From Corynebacterium humireducens NBRC 106098 = DSM 45392 (GTDB taxonomy: Bacteria; Actinomycetota; Actinomycetes; Mycobacteriales; Mycobacteriaceae), in the NCBI RefSeq assembly GCF_000819445.1, contig NZ_CP005286.1, forward strand, positions 2,108,001 to 2,172,000: a stretch of 64,000 nt of DNA. The letters run 5' to 3'. This document shows, piece after piece, positions 31,253 to 39,679 of the stretch. The notes under the pieces were generated by a model. That model had not been told where the DNA came from. It worked only from the letters and a program-made list of their open reading frames with translations, and searched no databases. Positions within the stretch are counted from its first letter, which is position 1; every line of letters begins with the position of its first letter. A program made the position numbers and the translations under genes.

Positions 31253-32608
31253 TTACAGCACCATCGCCGCCGCCCAGCCGGCGATGAGCAGCGGGATGTT
31301 GAAGTGGAGGAACGTCGGGATCACCGAGTCCCGGATATGGTCGTGCTGCCCGTCCGCGTTGAGACCGGAGGTCGGACCCAGCGTCGAGTCCGAGGCCGGG
31401 GAACCCGCGTCACCGAGGGCGCCGGCCGTGCCGATGATCGCCACCGTCGCGACCGGCGAGAAACCCATCGTCAGGCACAGGGGGACGAAGATGGTGGCGA
31501 TGATGGGGAGCGTCGAGAAGCTGGAGCCGATGCCCATGGTGACGATGAGGCCGACGACCAGCATCGCCAACGCCGCCGCCGGCTTCGAGCCCGCGAACAG
31601 GTCGGCGGCCGCCACGACGAGGGACTCCACCTCGCCGGTGGCGGACATCACCGCGGCGAAGCCCTGGGCGGTGATCATGATGAAGCCGATCAGCGCCATC
31701 ATCTTCATGCCGGAGGTGAAGATGTCGTCGGCCTGCCCCCACTTCACCGCACCCGTCGCGAGGAAGATCGCCAGACCCGTGAGCGAACCGACGAGCAGCG
31801 AGTTCGCCTCCGAACCACCGGCCTGCATGACGACCTGGATGGCGAACGTCGCGACGATCGCGATGAGCGCCACCACCACGCGGTAACGGGAGATCGGCTC
31901 GTCCTCCACGCCGGTGCCGACGGTGATGGGGCGGTCGGCGTAGTCACGGGGGCGTCGGTAAGTGAAGAGCACCGCGATGAGCAGACCGACGATCATGCCG
32001 GACGCCGGCAGGGACATGGTGGTCACGATGTTGATGCCGCTGGTGTCCAGGCCGGCGCGCTCGATGTTGCCCAGCAGAATGTCGTTGAGGAAGATGTTTC
32101 CGAAGCCGATCGGGATCCACATGTAGGTGGTGACCAGGCCGAACGTCATGACGACGGCGACGAGACGACGATCGATCCGCAGACGGTTGAACACCGCCAG
32201 CAGCGGCGGGATGATCAGCGGGATGAACGCGATGTGCACCGGGATGAGGTTCTGCGACATGACCGCCATCGCCAGGATGCCGGCGACCATACCCCACTTC
32301 GTCCACATGATCGTGCGGGTCTTCGCGGAGGTGCTGTCGACGCCCAACTTCCCGATCAGCCAGTTCGCCAGCAGATTCGGCAGCCCCGAACTCGCCACCG
32401 CCATGGCGAAGGCACCGAGCAACGCATAGGACAACGCGATCTGCGCACCCCCGGACAACCCCTCCTGGAAGGCGAGCATCGTCCCGTCCAGGCCCAGCCC
32501 ACCCAGCAGGCCACCCACGATGGCACCGATGAACAGAGCCAGAACCACATGGACCCTGACGACGGACAGTATGAGCATTACCAGCACGGCGATCAGCACG
32601 GCATTCAT
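31253..32608 (-). CDS. Na+/H+ antiporter family membrane protein
   Basis: A 451-residue transporter with about twelve helices. MNAVLIAVLVMLILSVVRVHVVLALFIGAIVGG is the N-terminal pair of the Na_H_antiporter (YuiF/NhaC-like) family, and GSSFSTLPIIATIFVPLC, GDAGSPASDSTLGPTSGLNADGQHDH carries the conserved acidic Asp-rich loop used in cation exchange. Ion specificity is not proven by sequence. TATTCT lies 7 nt upstream of the ATG at 32608 (leaderless), which excludes the longer open frame. Its 3' end faces tRNA-Arg across a palindrome, and its promoter is divergent from cmrA. Confidence 0.87.
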   Translation of the reverse strand: MNAVLIAVLVMLILSVVRVHVVLALFIGAIVGGLLGGLGLDGTMLAFQEGLSGGAQIALSYALLGAFAMAVASSGLPNLLANWLIGKLGVDSTSAKTRTIMWTKWGMVAGILAMAVMSQNLIPVHIAFIPLIIPPLLAVFNRLRIDRRLVAVVMTFGLVTTYMWIPIGFGNIFLNDILLGNIERAGLDTSGINIVTTMSLPASGMIVGLLIAVLFTYRRPRDYADRPITVGTGVEDEPISRYRVVVALIAIVATFAIQVVMQAGGSEANSLLVGSLTGLAIFLATGAVKWGQADDIFTSGMKMMALIGFIMITAQGFAAVMSATGEVESLVVAAADLFAGSKPAAALAMLVVGLIVTMGIGSSFSTLPIIATIFVPLCLTMGFSPVATVAIIGTAGALGDAGSPASDSTLGPTSGLNADGQHDHIRDSVIPTFLHFNIPLLIAGWAAAMVL

Positions 32609-32692
32609 GAGTGCCAGAATATGTGGTTCGGTGCGGTGGTCTGACATCAGGTCGGGGGCGGGGACGGTGGGGCGTCGATTAGCCTGGGTCCC

Positions 32693-33496
32693 ATGACTCT
32701 CCCCTCCCCCAGCCCGGAATCTTTCGCGGTCGTGACCGGCGCCAGCCAGGGCATCGGCATGGCCATGGCCCGTGACCTCGCGTCGATGGGCCACAATCTG
32801 ATTGTGGTGGCGCGTCGAGAAGCGGTGCTCCGCGAGCTTGCCGACGCCCTCGAGGCCGCCCACGGCGTCACCGTCGAGGTCGTCGCCGCCGACCTGAGCA
32901 AGCATGAGGACGTCTCGCGCCTCATCGAGCACATGGATGCGCGGGAGGTGTCGATCCTCATCAACTCGGCGGGTATCGCCACGTTCGGCCCGCTGGTCAG
33001 GCAGGACTGGGATCATGAGGTCGATCAGTTCCACCTCAACGCCACCGCCGTGCACCGGCTCACGCGCGCGGTTCTCGACGGCATGCTGGCCCGACGCTCC
33101 GGCGCGATCTGCAACGTCGGTTCCGCGGCGGGCAACGTGCCGATTCCGAACAACGCGACGTACGTGTTCACGAAGGCCGGCGTCAACGCCTTCACGGAGG
33201 CGCTGCACTACGAGCTCAAGGGCACCGGCGTGACGTGCACGCTGCTCGCGCCGGGTCCGGTGCGGGACGCGGTGGTGCCGGAGGAGGAGAAGTCGATCGT
33301 CGACAAGGTGGTCCCCGATTTCCTGTGGACCACCTACGAGTCCTGCTCCCGCGAGACCCTCGAGGCGATGGCGAAGAACCAGCGCCGCGTCGTCCCGGGT
33401 CCGCTGAGCAAGGCGATGAACGCGATCTCCAAGGTGGCGCCGACGGGGCTGCTCGCCCCGCTGATCGGCCGTTTCTACGCGAAGATGGGAGCCTGA
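32693..33496 (+). CDS. cmrA: Mycolate-precursor ketoacyl reductase CmrA
   Basis: A 267-residue [39 protein letters not shown] with catalytic Ser and the YVFTKAGV Tyr-x3-Lys site. The C-terminus [28 protein letters not shown] and the adjacent orn gene match C. glutamicum CmrA / Rv2509 as I recall them; CmrA reduces the beta-keto mycolate precursor to mature mycolate at the membrane. TAGCCT 7 nt before the ATG at 32693 indicates a leaderless mRNA. Translated with orn, whose start follows after 1 nt. CmrA is a diagnostic corynebacterial envelope enzyme. Confidence 0.9.
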   Translation: MTLPSPSPESFAVVTGASQGIGMAMARDLASMGHNLIVVARREAVLRELADALEAAHGVTVEVVAADLSKHEDVSRLIEHMDAREVSILINSAGIATFGPLVRQDWDHEVDQFHLNATAVHRLTRAVLDGMLARRSGAICNVGSAAGNVPIPNNATYVFTKAGVNAFTEALHYELKGTGVTCTLLAPGPVRDAVVPEEEKSIVDKVVPDFLWTTYESCSRETLEAMAKNQRRVVPGPLSKAMNAISKVAPTGLLAPLIGRFYAKMGA

Positions 33497-33497
33497 C

Positions 33498-34127
33498 GTG
33501 AACGTCGCACCGAAGAATGACCGCCTCGTGTGGGTCGACCTGGAGATGACCGGTCTCGACCCTGACAGGCACGTCATCGTCGAGATCGCCGCGCTGGTGA
33601 CCGACGCGAACCTGCAGATCATCGGCGAGGGCGTCGACCTGGTCGTCCACGCCACCGAGGAGGAACTGGCGGAGATGGACGATTTCGTCACCAACATGCA
33701 CGAATCCTCCGGCCTCACCGAGCAGATCCGCACCTCGACCGTGACCATGGAGGAGGCCGAGGACGCCGTGCTCGCGCTCATCGCCGAGCACTGCAGCCCG
33801 GAGCACCCGGCCCCGCTGGCCGGCAACTCCATCGCCACGGACCGGGCGTTCCTCCGTGCGCAGATGCCGCGTCTCGACGCCGCCCTGCACTACCGCATGG
33901 TCGACGTCTCCTCCATCAAGGAGCTGGCACGCCGCTGGTTCCCGAAGGCGTACTTCAACCAGCCGGAGAAGGGACTGGCCCACCGCGCGCTGGCGGACAT
34001 CGTGGAGTCCATCCGCGAACTCGACTACTACCGACGCTCCGTCTTCGTCCCCGCGCCGGGCCCGGAGTCCGCCGCCGCAGCCGAGTGTTCGGCGGCCGCA
34101 ACCGCCCACTACCAGCGGTTTTTGTAA
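33498..34127 (+). CDS. orn: Oligoribonuclease
   Basis: A 209-residue DEDDh exonuclease that degrades 2-5 nt RNAs and c-di-nucleotide products. The first metal motif is [49 protein letters not shown] (second acidic site) and [17 protein letters not shown] (His and last Asp) complete the set. The GTG at 33498 follows the cmrA stop by one base, with GGGAG inside the cmrA end. The TAA overlaps a candidate -35 of tRNA-His. The last 15 residues are an Ala-rich extension. Confidence 0.96.
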   Translation: MNVAPKNDRLVWVDLEMTGLDPDRHVIVEIAALVTDANLQIIGEGVDLVVHATEEELAEMDDFVTNMHESSGLTEQIRTSTVTMEEAEDAVLALIAEHCSPEHPAPLAGNSIATDRAFLRAQMPRLDAALHYRMVDVSSIKELARRWFPKAYFNQPEKGLAHRALADIVESIRELDYYRRSVFVPAPGPESAAAAECSAAATAHYQRFL

Positions 34128-34176
34128 TTCGGGGATAATGGGTTAATCTGTAGTCCGCTGCGATACAGCAGCGATG

Positions 34177-34249
34177 GTGGCTGTAGTTCAGTTGGTAGAG
34201 CACCAGGTTGTGATCCTGGGTGTCGCGGGTTCGAGCCCCGTCAGCCACC
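34177..34249 (+). tRNA. tRNA-His (anticodon GTG)
   Basis: Acceptor GTGGCTG/CAGCCAC, anticodon loop TTGTGAT on the stem CCAGG/CCTGG and T-arm GCGGGTTCGAGCCCCGT. Base 34176 is G and faces the discriminator C, so the -1 G specific to tRNA-His is encoded. A promoter candidate TTGTAA-N16-TAATCT lies at 34122-34149. Confidence 0.96.
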
Positions 34250-34255
34250 CCGAGG

Positions 34256-34290
34256 GAAACGCCCTCCGGCTTCGTGCCGGAGGGCGTTTC
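34256..34290 (+). terminator. Terminator of tRNA-His
   Basis: A perfect 15-bp stem (GAAACGCCCTCCGGC and complement) with loop TTCGT follows the tRNA by 6 nt. The stem ends in GTTTC, giving a short U-run inside the hairpin base. Confidence 0.85.
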
Positions 34291-34307
34291 GCATTTCCCA
34301 CACGCAG

Positions 34308-34389
34308 GGTCGAGAGGACATGGTCGGGGCCGGAGTGGTCTCGAACGTGCACCGCGCCTGGCGGACTGGTCCCGACCATGTGATCCCGC
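34308..34389. repeat. Copy B of the 82-84 bp palindromic repeat family
   Basis: Begins GGTCGAGAGGACATGG and ends CCGACCATGTGATCCCGC. The arms ACATGGTCGGG (34318-34328) and CCCGACCATGT (34371-34381) form a perfect 11-bp inverted repeat, and a central TGGTCTCGAACGT block is shared exactly with copy C. It lies just after the tRNA-His terminator. No ORF or target duplication is evident. Confidence 0.7.
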
Positions 34390-34459
34390 ACCAGCGAAGG
34401 GCGCTCCCCGCCCCGCCCATCTCCTATACTGTCGGCGCCAGTCAACCAAAGGAGAGAAC

Positions 34460-34831
34460 ATGACGTTCAGCATGGACAAGGGCAACGAGTTCGTCGCGGA
34501 GACCCAGTCGCCGGAGGGCGCGGCGGCCTGGAAGGAGCAGCTCGACGCCTTCGCGCCGGGCGCGTCCGACTGGGTCGTCGGTGCCGTGTTCGGCGGCACC
34601 TACCAGCGGGAGGGCATCGACCTGCGCACCCGCCAGCTGCTCAACATCGCCGCGCTGGCCGCGATGGGTGGCGTTGAGCCGCAGCTCACGGGCCACATCA
34701 AGACGGCTCTCGACGTGGCCGGGATGAGCCGGCAGGAGGTCGGCGAGTCCATCGTCCACCTCATGCCGTACATCGGCGTGCCCAAGACGCTGGCCGCCAT
34801 GCGCTGCATGAAGGCCGCCGTCGAGGGCTGA
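34460..34831 (+). CDS. Carboxymuconolactone decarboxylase (CMD/AhpD-like) family protein
   Basis: A 123-residue alpha-helical protein: LDAFAPGASDWVVGAVFGGTYQREGIDLRTRQLLNIAALAAMGGVEPQLTGHIKTALDVAGMSRQEV is the CMD core. The AhpD-type CxxC pair is absent, so peroxidase partnership is unlikely; the spacing fits gamma-carboxymuconolactone decarboxylase-like proteins, many of which have unknown substrates. AAAGGAGA precedes the ATG at 34460. It ends 4 nt from the stop of the convergent monooxygenase gene. Confidence 0.88.
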   Translation: MTFSMDKGNEFVAETQSPEGAAAWKEQLDAFAPGASDWVVGAVFGGTYQREGIDLRTRQLLNIAALAAMGGVEPQLTGHIKTALDVAGMSRQEVGESIVHLMPYIGVPKTLAAMRCMKAAVEG

Positions 34832-34835
34832 CCCC

Positions 34836-36107
34836 CTACTCCGAGAGGTGCCCGCGCAGCGTCGTCCCCTGGTAGGAGGTGCGGAACACGCCGCGCTCCT
34901 GCAGGACGGGGATGACCATGTCGACGAAGTCCTCGATGCCGGCGGGCAGGGACGGCGGCATGAGGTTGAAGCCGTCGGCGCCGCCCTCCTCGACCCAGCG
35001 CTGCATCTCGTCGGCGATCTGCTCGGGAGTGCCCACGAAGGTGGCGTGCCCGCCGCCGGCGGCGAGGTAGCCCAGCAGCTCACGGACGGTGGGCTGGCGG
35101 GACTCGATGATGCGCAGGATCGTCGCGTAGCGGCCCTGCGGTCCGGTGAACTCCTCCAGTGGCGGCAGCGGAGGCACAGGGGCATCGAGTTCCCACTCCG
35201 AGGTGTCCTGCTGGATGAAGTACTCCAGCCCCCGCAGGGCGTCCGCGACGGGCAGCAGCTCGTTGAGCGCGCGCTGCTTGGCGCGGGCCTCCTCCTCGGT
35301 GCGGCCGACATAGGTGACCAGGCCGGGCATGACGATCAGCCCGTCCGGGTCGCGGCCCAGCTCCTGTGCCCGGCGGCGGACGTCGAGGCGGTACTCGCGG
35401 GCCATCTCCAGGTCCCACGCCACGGCGTAGATGCCCTCGGCGTAGCGGGCCGCCAGGTCGCGCCCCGGCTCGGAGGCCCCGGCCTGGAACAGGACGGGGC
35501 GGCCCTGCGGGCCGGCGGGGATGTTGAGCGGACCGGCGACGTCGAAGAAGTCGCCGGAGTGGTGGGGCGTCGACAAGCGGGAGGCGTCGGCCCAGGACTC
35601 GTCGCACACGACGGCGTCGGCCGGGAAGGAGTCCCACAGGTCGTTGACCACGCGGATGAACTCGTCGGCGCGGGCGTAGCGCTCGGCGTGCGGCGGGAGG
35701 GCCGGCATGCCGTGGTTGCGGGCCTCGTCGTCGCCCATGGAGGTGACGACGTTGATCCCGGCGCGCCCACCGGAGATGTGGTCGAGGCTGGCCAGGAGGC
35801 GGGCGGCGTGGAACGGGGGCCAGAAGGTCGCGGAGATGGTCGTGACCAGGCCGATGTGTTCCGTGGCGCGGGCCAGGGCGGTGAGCGTGGTCACCGGCTC
35901 CAGGAACCAGGCGGGGCCACCGCCGACGCCGCCGATCGCCGCGGACTGGCCGTCGGCGAGGAAGAAGGCGTCGAGGCAGCCGCGCTCGGCGATCTGCGCG
36001 AGCTCCTCCCAGTAGGTGATGTCACCGAGGCGGTGCACCGAGGAGTCCTCCGCACGCCAGGCGGAGGTGTGGTGTCCCGCCGCGAAGGCGAAGAGGTTGA
36101 TGTGCAC
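34836..36107 (-). CDS. NtaA/SnaA/DszA-family flavin-dependent monooxygenase
   Basis: A 423-residue LLM-class flavin monooxygenase: FAAGHHTSAWRAEDSS, ITYWEELAQIAERGCLDAFFLAD, ISATFWPPFHAARLLASLDHISGGRAGINVVTS and AGASEPGRDLAARYAEGIY are characteristic. These enzymes use FMNH2 from a partner reductase to attack C-N or C-S bonds, as in NTA, sulfone or pristinamycin chemistry. The GTG at 36107 lies 4 nt after the SDR stop, so it is in the same operon and downstream of a TPP riboswitch, which suggests a thiamin-related or thiazole/sulfur substrate. Alternatives (xenobiotic degradation) remain open. Confidence 0.88.
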   Translation of the reverse strand: MHINLFAFAAGHHTSAWRAEDSSVHRLGDITYWEELAQIAERGCLDAFFLADGQSAAIGGVGGGPAWFLEPVTTLTALARATEHIGLVTTISATFWPPFHAARLLASLDHISGGRAGINVVTSMGDDEARNHGMPALPPHAERYARADEFIRVVNDLWDSFPADAVVCDESWADASRLSTPHHSGDFFDVAGPLNIPAGPQGRPVLFQAGASEPGRDLAARYAEGIYAVAWDLEMAREYRLDVRRRAQELGRDPDGLIVMPGLVTYVGRTEEEARAKQRALNELLPVADALRGLEYFIQQDTSEWELDAPVPPLPPLEEFTGPQGRYATILRIIESRQPTVRELLGYLAAGGGHATFVGTPEQIADEMQRWVEEGGADGFNLMPPSLPAGIEDFVDMVIPVLQERGVFRTSYQGTTLRGHLSE

Positions 36108-36111
36108 GGAT

Positions 36112-36888
36112 CTAGTCCTTGACCAGGCCGCCGTCGACGACCAGGTTCTGGCCGGTGATGGAGCGTGCCCACGGGGAGGCGAAGAAGAGGATCGCGTCGG
36201 CGAACTCCTCCGGGGTGGTCACCGACTGCAGCGGGGTGCCCTGCGCGATGAAGTCGAAGACCTCGTCCGGGGTGGCGGCGGAGGCGTCCGTCTTGCGCAG
36301 CAGGCCGCCGGACAGCATGTTGACGGTGACGCCGCGCGGTCCCAGGTCGGCGGCGAGGGTGCGGGTGAGGGAGAGCAGGGCGGCCTTCGCGGCGGTGTAG
36401 TCGTGGTACGGCACGACCGGGTACTGGAAGAGGTTGGTGCCGATGGTGATGACGCGGCCCGAACCGAACTCGTCGAAGCCCGGCAGCGCGGCCTGGGTGA
36501 CGTTGAGGGTGCCCTGGACGGCGCCCGCGAACTGGCTCTCGAAACGCCCGTAGGTGATCTCGTCGGCCTTCGGGCGGGCGTCGCCGTCGAAGGAGAAGTC
36601 GATGAGCGCGTTGGACACGACGGTGGTCACGGGCGTGCCGAACGCCTCGCGGGCCTGCGCGAACAGGGCGTCGATCTGCGCGCGGTCACGGACGTCCGCC
36701 TGGATGGCGACCGCCTGCCCCGGGTGCTTCTCGACGAGCGCCTCCGCCTCCTCCGCCGAGGAGAAGTAGTTGATCACGACCTTGGCGCCCTCACGCAGGA
36801 ACGCCTCGGTGACGGCCTTGCCGAGCCCGCGGGCTCCGCCGGTGACCAGCACGATCTGCTCGTTGATGGGTGTTGCGGTGATGGACAT
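36112..36888 (-). CDS. SDR oxidoreductase controlled by a TPP riboswitch
   Basis: A 258-residue SDR of FabG type: VLVTGGARGLGKAVTEAFL, VVINYFSS, VVSNALIDFSFDG in place of the usual NNAG, ITIGTNLFQ at the catalytic Ser position (here Thr/Asn rather than Ser), and YTAAKAALLSL with Tyr-x3-Lys, then GQNLVVDGGL. The unusual serine-site residues should be checked. Start ATG 36888 follows AAGGCG; the open frame upstream runs into the riboswitch and is not coding. It precedes the monooxygenase by 4 nt. Confidence 0.87.
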   Translation of the reverse strand: MSITATPINEQIVLVTGGARGLGKAVTEAFLREGAKVVINYFSSAEEAEALVEKHPGQAVAIQADVRDRAQIDALFAQAREAFGTPVTTVVSNALIDFSFDGDARPKADEITYGRFESQFAGAVQGTLNVTQAALPGFDEFGSGRVITIGTNLFQYPVVPYHDYTAAKAALLSLTRTLAADLGPRGVTVNMLSGGLLRKTDASAATPDEVFDFIAQGTPLQSVTTPEEFADAILFFASPWARSITGQNLVVDGGLVKD

Positions 36889-36934
36889 GCGTACGCCTTT
36901 CTCGGTGAGAAGGCGAAGGTAGCGCCTCGTGGAC

Positions 36935-37020
36935 ATTCCCTTCGCCAGCATTAACTGGATCAGGTTCGACGGGTGTGTTCTCAGCTGCCCTCTTCAGGGG
37001 CAGCACCCCGTGTCACGTGA
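36935..37020 (-). promoter_or_regulatory. Thiamin pyrophosphate (TPP) riboswitch
   Basis: On the minus strand the conserved THI-box order is clear: ACACGGGGTGC, a variable GC-rich stem (CTGCCCCTGAAGAGGGCAG), GCTGAGAACACACCC, GTCGAACCTGATCCAGTTAA and TGCTGGCGAAGGGAATG. The CTGAGA and GAACCTGATC blocks bind TPP. The motif lies 46 nt upstream of the SDR start, so it controls the SDR-monooxygenase operon, probably through translation or early termination. Confidence 0.95.
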
Positions 37021-37131
37021 CCGCCACCATACCAACTCGCGGGGGCGGGCCCAGCCGGTGGCGTCGGGAAACCCCGGGCCGATACTTTCCGTATCCTCGA
37101 TTGCACATCCACTAATGAAAGGACCGGAGCC

Positions 37132-38013
37132 ATGAACGCTCACGATCCCCGCTCGCTCCACCCCACGATCGACCCACCGCAGCAGACCCAGCCCCACCCG
37201 GGCCTCGACGCCGAACTGGAGCCGAAGGCCGACCTCGGACTCGACACCTACGAGGGCCACGGCCGCCTCCGGGGCCGGAAGGCCCTGATCACCGGCGGCG
37301 ACTCCGGCATCGGCGCCGCCGTGGCCGTCGCCTACGCCCGCGAGGGTGCCGACGTCGCCATCTCCTACCTCCCCGAGGAGGAGCCCGACGCCCGGAAGAT
37401 CATCCAGGCCATCGAGGACGCCGGCCAGAAGGCCCTGGCGCTACCCGGTGACCTGCAGGAACTCGCACAGTGCGAGAAGATCGTCGCCGACACCGTCGAG
37501 GCCTTCGGCGGGCTGGACATCCTGGTGAACAACGCCTCCCGCCAGATCTGGCACGACGGCATCGAGAACATCCCCGACGAGGACTTCGACGCCACCATGA
37601 AGTCCAACGTCTACTCCGCCTTCCGCGTGACCAAGGCGGCGATCCCGCACCTGCAGCCCGGCGCGGCGATCATCTTCACCTCATCCATCCAGGCGTACCA
37701 GCCCTCCCCGCACCTGCTCGACTACGCCCTGACCAAGGCCGCGATGAACAACCTGTCGAAGGGACTGGCCGAGCAGCTCGCCCCGGAGGGCATCCGCGTC
37801 AACGCCGTCGCCCCGGGCCCGGTGTGGACCCCGCTGCAGCCCTCCCACGGGCAGCCGCCGGAGAAGATCGAGGGCTTCGGGCAGCAGACCCCACTGGGGC
37901 GCGCCGGGCAGCCGGCCGAGCTGGCCGGGGCGTTCGTGTTCCTCGCCTCCGACGAGGCCTCCTACGTCATGGGGGAGACGCTGGGCGTCACGGGCGGCAC
38001 GCCCACCCCGTGA
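37132..38013 (+). CDS. SDR oxidoreductase of the YghA/YhxD type
   Basis: A 293-residue SDR with an N-terminal 45-residue extension (PPQQTQPHPGLDAELEPKADLG) typical of the YghA/YhxD group, which are often general-stress genes. Motifs: ALITGGDSGIGAAVAVAYAREGADV, LVNNAS, FTSSIQAYQPSPHLLDYALTKAAM with catalytic Ser, Tyr and Lys, then AVAPGPVWTPLQPS. Substrate unknown. AAAGGACCGGAG gives the Shine-Dalgarno for the ATG at 37132. Its stop directly abuts the stop of the L,D-transpeptidase gene. Confidence 0.9.
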   Translation: MNAHDPRSLHPTIDPPQQTQPHPGLDAELEPKADLGLDTYEGHGRLRGRKALITGGDSGIGAAVAVAYAREGADVAISYLPEEEPDARKIIQAIEDAGQKALALPGDLQELAQCEKIVADTVEAFGGLDILVNNASRQIWHDGIENIPDEDFDATMKSNVYSAFRVTKAAIPHLQPGAAIIFTSSIQAYQPSPHLLDYALTKAAMNNLSKGLAEQLAPEGIRVNAVAPGPVWTPLQPSHGQPPEKIEGFGQQTPLGRAGQPAELAGAFVFLASDEASYVMGETLGVTGGTPTP

Positions 38014-39204
38014 TCACCAGGCCGAGGTCTCGTCGGCGTTGCCCTTCTTCCACTTCTCCCACGGGATGTTCCAGTCGCCGAGGCCGTCCCAGCCGGAGAG
38101 GGTCCCGCCGACGGTGTTGCGCACCACGACGGGGTCGCCGCGCTTGACGGTGTTCTGGAACCACTGCGCAGCCTCGTCGGTGACGTTGATGCAGCCGTGG
38201 GAGACGTTGCGGTAGCCCTGGTCCCCCACCGACCACGGGGCGCCGTGCACGTAGATGCCCGACCAGGACATCTGCGTGGCGTAGGCGACCTTCGTCTTGT
38301 AGCCGCCCTGGTCGTAGGCCAGGCCGTAGGTCATGGAGTCCATGATCATCGACTCCAGCTGGTCACCGACGATGTACGTGCCGTTCGGCGTGGCCCAGCG
38401 TTCCGTGTCCCGTCCCAGCGACACCGGGATGGTGCGCAGCACCTCACCGTTGCGGGAGACGGTCATGGTCTTGGTGGCGTCGTCGACGACGGTGCGCACG
38501 TCCTCGCCGATGGTGAAGCTCATCGCGTTGTCCTTCGAGCCCCACACGCCGCCGCCGAGATCCTTTCCGTAGAGGTCGGCCTCGACGGTGACCTCCGTGC
38601 CCGGGGTCCAGAACTCCGCCGGCCGCCAGCGCAGCTCGGAGTTGTTCAGCCAGTAGAACGCGCCCTCCACGGGCGGCGAGGTGGTCACGGTGATGGCGTC
38701 CTGCGCCGCCTGCCGGTCCTTGATGGGAGTGCCGAAACGCATGGTGATGGTCTGCGCGACGCCGACCACGGCGCCGTCGAGAGGTGCCAGGGCGACACCG
38801 CTTGTCGACGCCGGGTCGGGCGTCGAGAAGCTCACCGTCGTCCTCTGCCCCGCCCGGTCCTCTGCGACGACCTTGTACGTGCGGTGGTAGCCGAGCACCT
38901 CCGTGGTGGTCCACGTCCGGCCGTCCGCCGACAGCTCCGACTCCACGACCTTGCCGTCCTGGTTGGTCATGGTGACCGAACGCAGCCCCTCCTCCGAGGT
39001 GACGGTGACCGGCTCCGTCGGATCGTGGTCCCGGGCCCCGTCCTTCACCGACACCAGCGTCGGCGCCGGGGCGACGGACGTCTCCACCGCCGTCCCGCTT
39101 GCCGACGACCCCTCGATCGTGCAGCCCGCCACGAGACCGCCGACCAGTACGGCCGCGACCGCCCCTGCTCCGAACCGCCGCAGCGGGATGAAACCGAACC
39201 TCAA
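38014..39204 (-). CDS. L,D-transpeptidase lipoprotein (YkuD domain)
   Basis: A 396-residue secreted lipoprotein that cross-links peptidoglycan through 3-3 bonds. Residues 1-27 form a signal peptide ending in the lipobox LVAGC (Cys28); two Ig-like domains (about residues 45-250) follow, as in mycobacterial Ldts; the YkuD domain has YVHGAPWSV and the catalytic [10 protein letters not shown] start at the TTG 39204 because it follows AGAGGAAT and yields a sound signal peptide; the upstream in-frame ATG would prepend a charged stretch. Two copies of the dodecamer motif lie inside the gene as an inverted pair (38800-38831). Confidence 0.92.
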   Translation of the reverse strand: MRFGFIPLRRFGAGAVAAVLVGGLVAGCTIEGSSASGTAVETSVAPAPTLVSVKDGARDHDPTEPVTVTSEEGLRSVTMTNQDGKVVESELSADGRTWTTTEVLGYHRTYKVVAEDRAGQRTTVSFSTPDPASTSGVALAPLDGAVVGVAQTITMRFGTPIKDRQAAQDAITVTTSPPVEGAFYWLNNSELRWRPAEFWTPGTEVTVEADLYGKDLGGGVWGSKDNAMSFTIGEDVRTVVDDATKTMTVSRNGEVLRTIPVSLGRDTERWATPNGTYIVGDQLESMIMDSMTYGLAYDQGGYKTKVAYATQMSWSGIYVHGAPWSVGDQGYRNVSHGCINVTDEAAQWFQNTVKRGDPVVVRNTVGGTLSGWDGLGDWNIPWEKWKKGNADETSAW

Positions 39205-39360
39205 GAAAATTCCTCTGCCGTGGTACGGGGCGCACCGTCCGCGCCCCACTCAATACGTGACAGCGTAACCGTTCCGGGAGAGGCTGACCAAGATTCCATC
39301 ATGAACCATGCTTTTAAGACGTGCATGACATGCCTCAAAAACGCCTTTTGACCTGGCGAT

Positions 39361-39390
39361 TTGTCAGGTTACATGATTGCCTGTTATATT
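39361..39390 (+). promoter_or_regulatory. Promoter of tRNA-Lys
   Basis: TTGTCA (39361-39366) and TATATT (39385-39390) are separated by 18 nt and fall in an AT-rich strip. The expected start is about 45 nt before the tRNA, a typical 5' leader length for tRNA precursors. The rest of the 39205-39441 gap holds no convincing ORF. Confidence 0.7.
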
Positions 39391-39441
39391 TTTCTTCGTT
39401 GCCCGGACAGCCCGAGACAAAGGGAAGAACGGAAAACGGAA

Positions 39442-39514
39442 AGCGCCATTAGCTCAATTGGTAGAGCAACTGACTCTTAATCAGTGGGTTCGGGGTTCGA
39501 TTCCCTGATGGCGC
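39442..39514 (+). tRNA. tRNA-Lys (anticodon CTT)
   Basis: Acceptor GCGCCAT/ATGGCGC with discriminator A, D-arm GCTC...GAGC, anticodon stem ACTGA/TCAGT with loop CTCTTAA, and T-arm with GGTTCGATTCC. CCA is not encoded. Confidence 0.96.
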
Positions 39515-39523
39515 ACAACAAGG

Positions 39524-39555
39524 ACAGGCCCCGCAGTGTTTCACTGCGGGGCCTG
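39524..39555 (+). terminator. Terminator of tRNA-Lys
   Basis: A perfect 14-bp stem CAGGCCCCGCAGTG/CACTGCGGGGCCTG with a 4-nt TTTT loop begins 10 nt after the tRNA and is followed by TTGCGTTG. Confidence 0.85.
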
Positions 39556-39583
39556 TTGCGTTGCTCCCGGGCTCCCCGAACAA

Positions 39584-39667
39584 CGTCGAGATCACATCGT
39601 CGGGAGGACCCCCGCTACGCCGTATACGTTCGAGACCACATGTGCTTCCGACCATCTGGTCTCGAAC
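39584..39667. repeat. Copy C of the 82-84 bp palindromic repeat family
   Basis: Read on the minus strand it begins GTTCGAGACCAGATGG and ends CCGACGATGTGATCTCG, with the exact central block TGGTCTCGAACGT of copy B. Inside are inverted arms GTTCGAGACCA (39628-39638) and TGGTCTCGAAC (39657-39667). It sits after the tRNA-Lys terminator and before the end of the next leftward gene. Confidence 0.7.
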
Positions 39668-39679
39668 TTGTCCGGCGCC

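Noticed and set aside
39205..39441. Short ORFs in the gap between the L,D-transpeptidase gene and tRNA-Lys
   Set aside because: None has a start with Shine-Dalgarno or leaderless box, and the region is better explained as promoter sequence.
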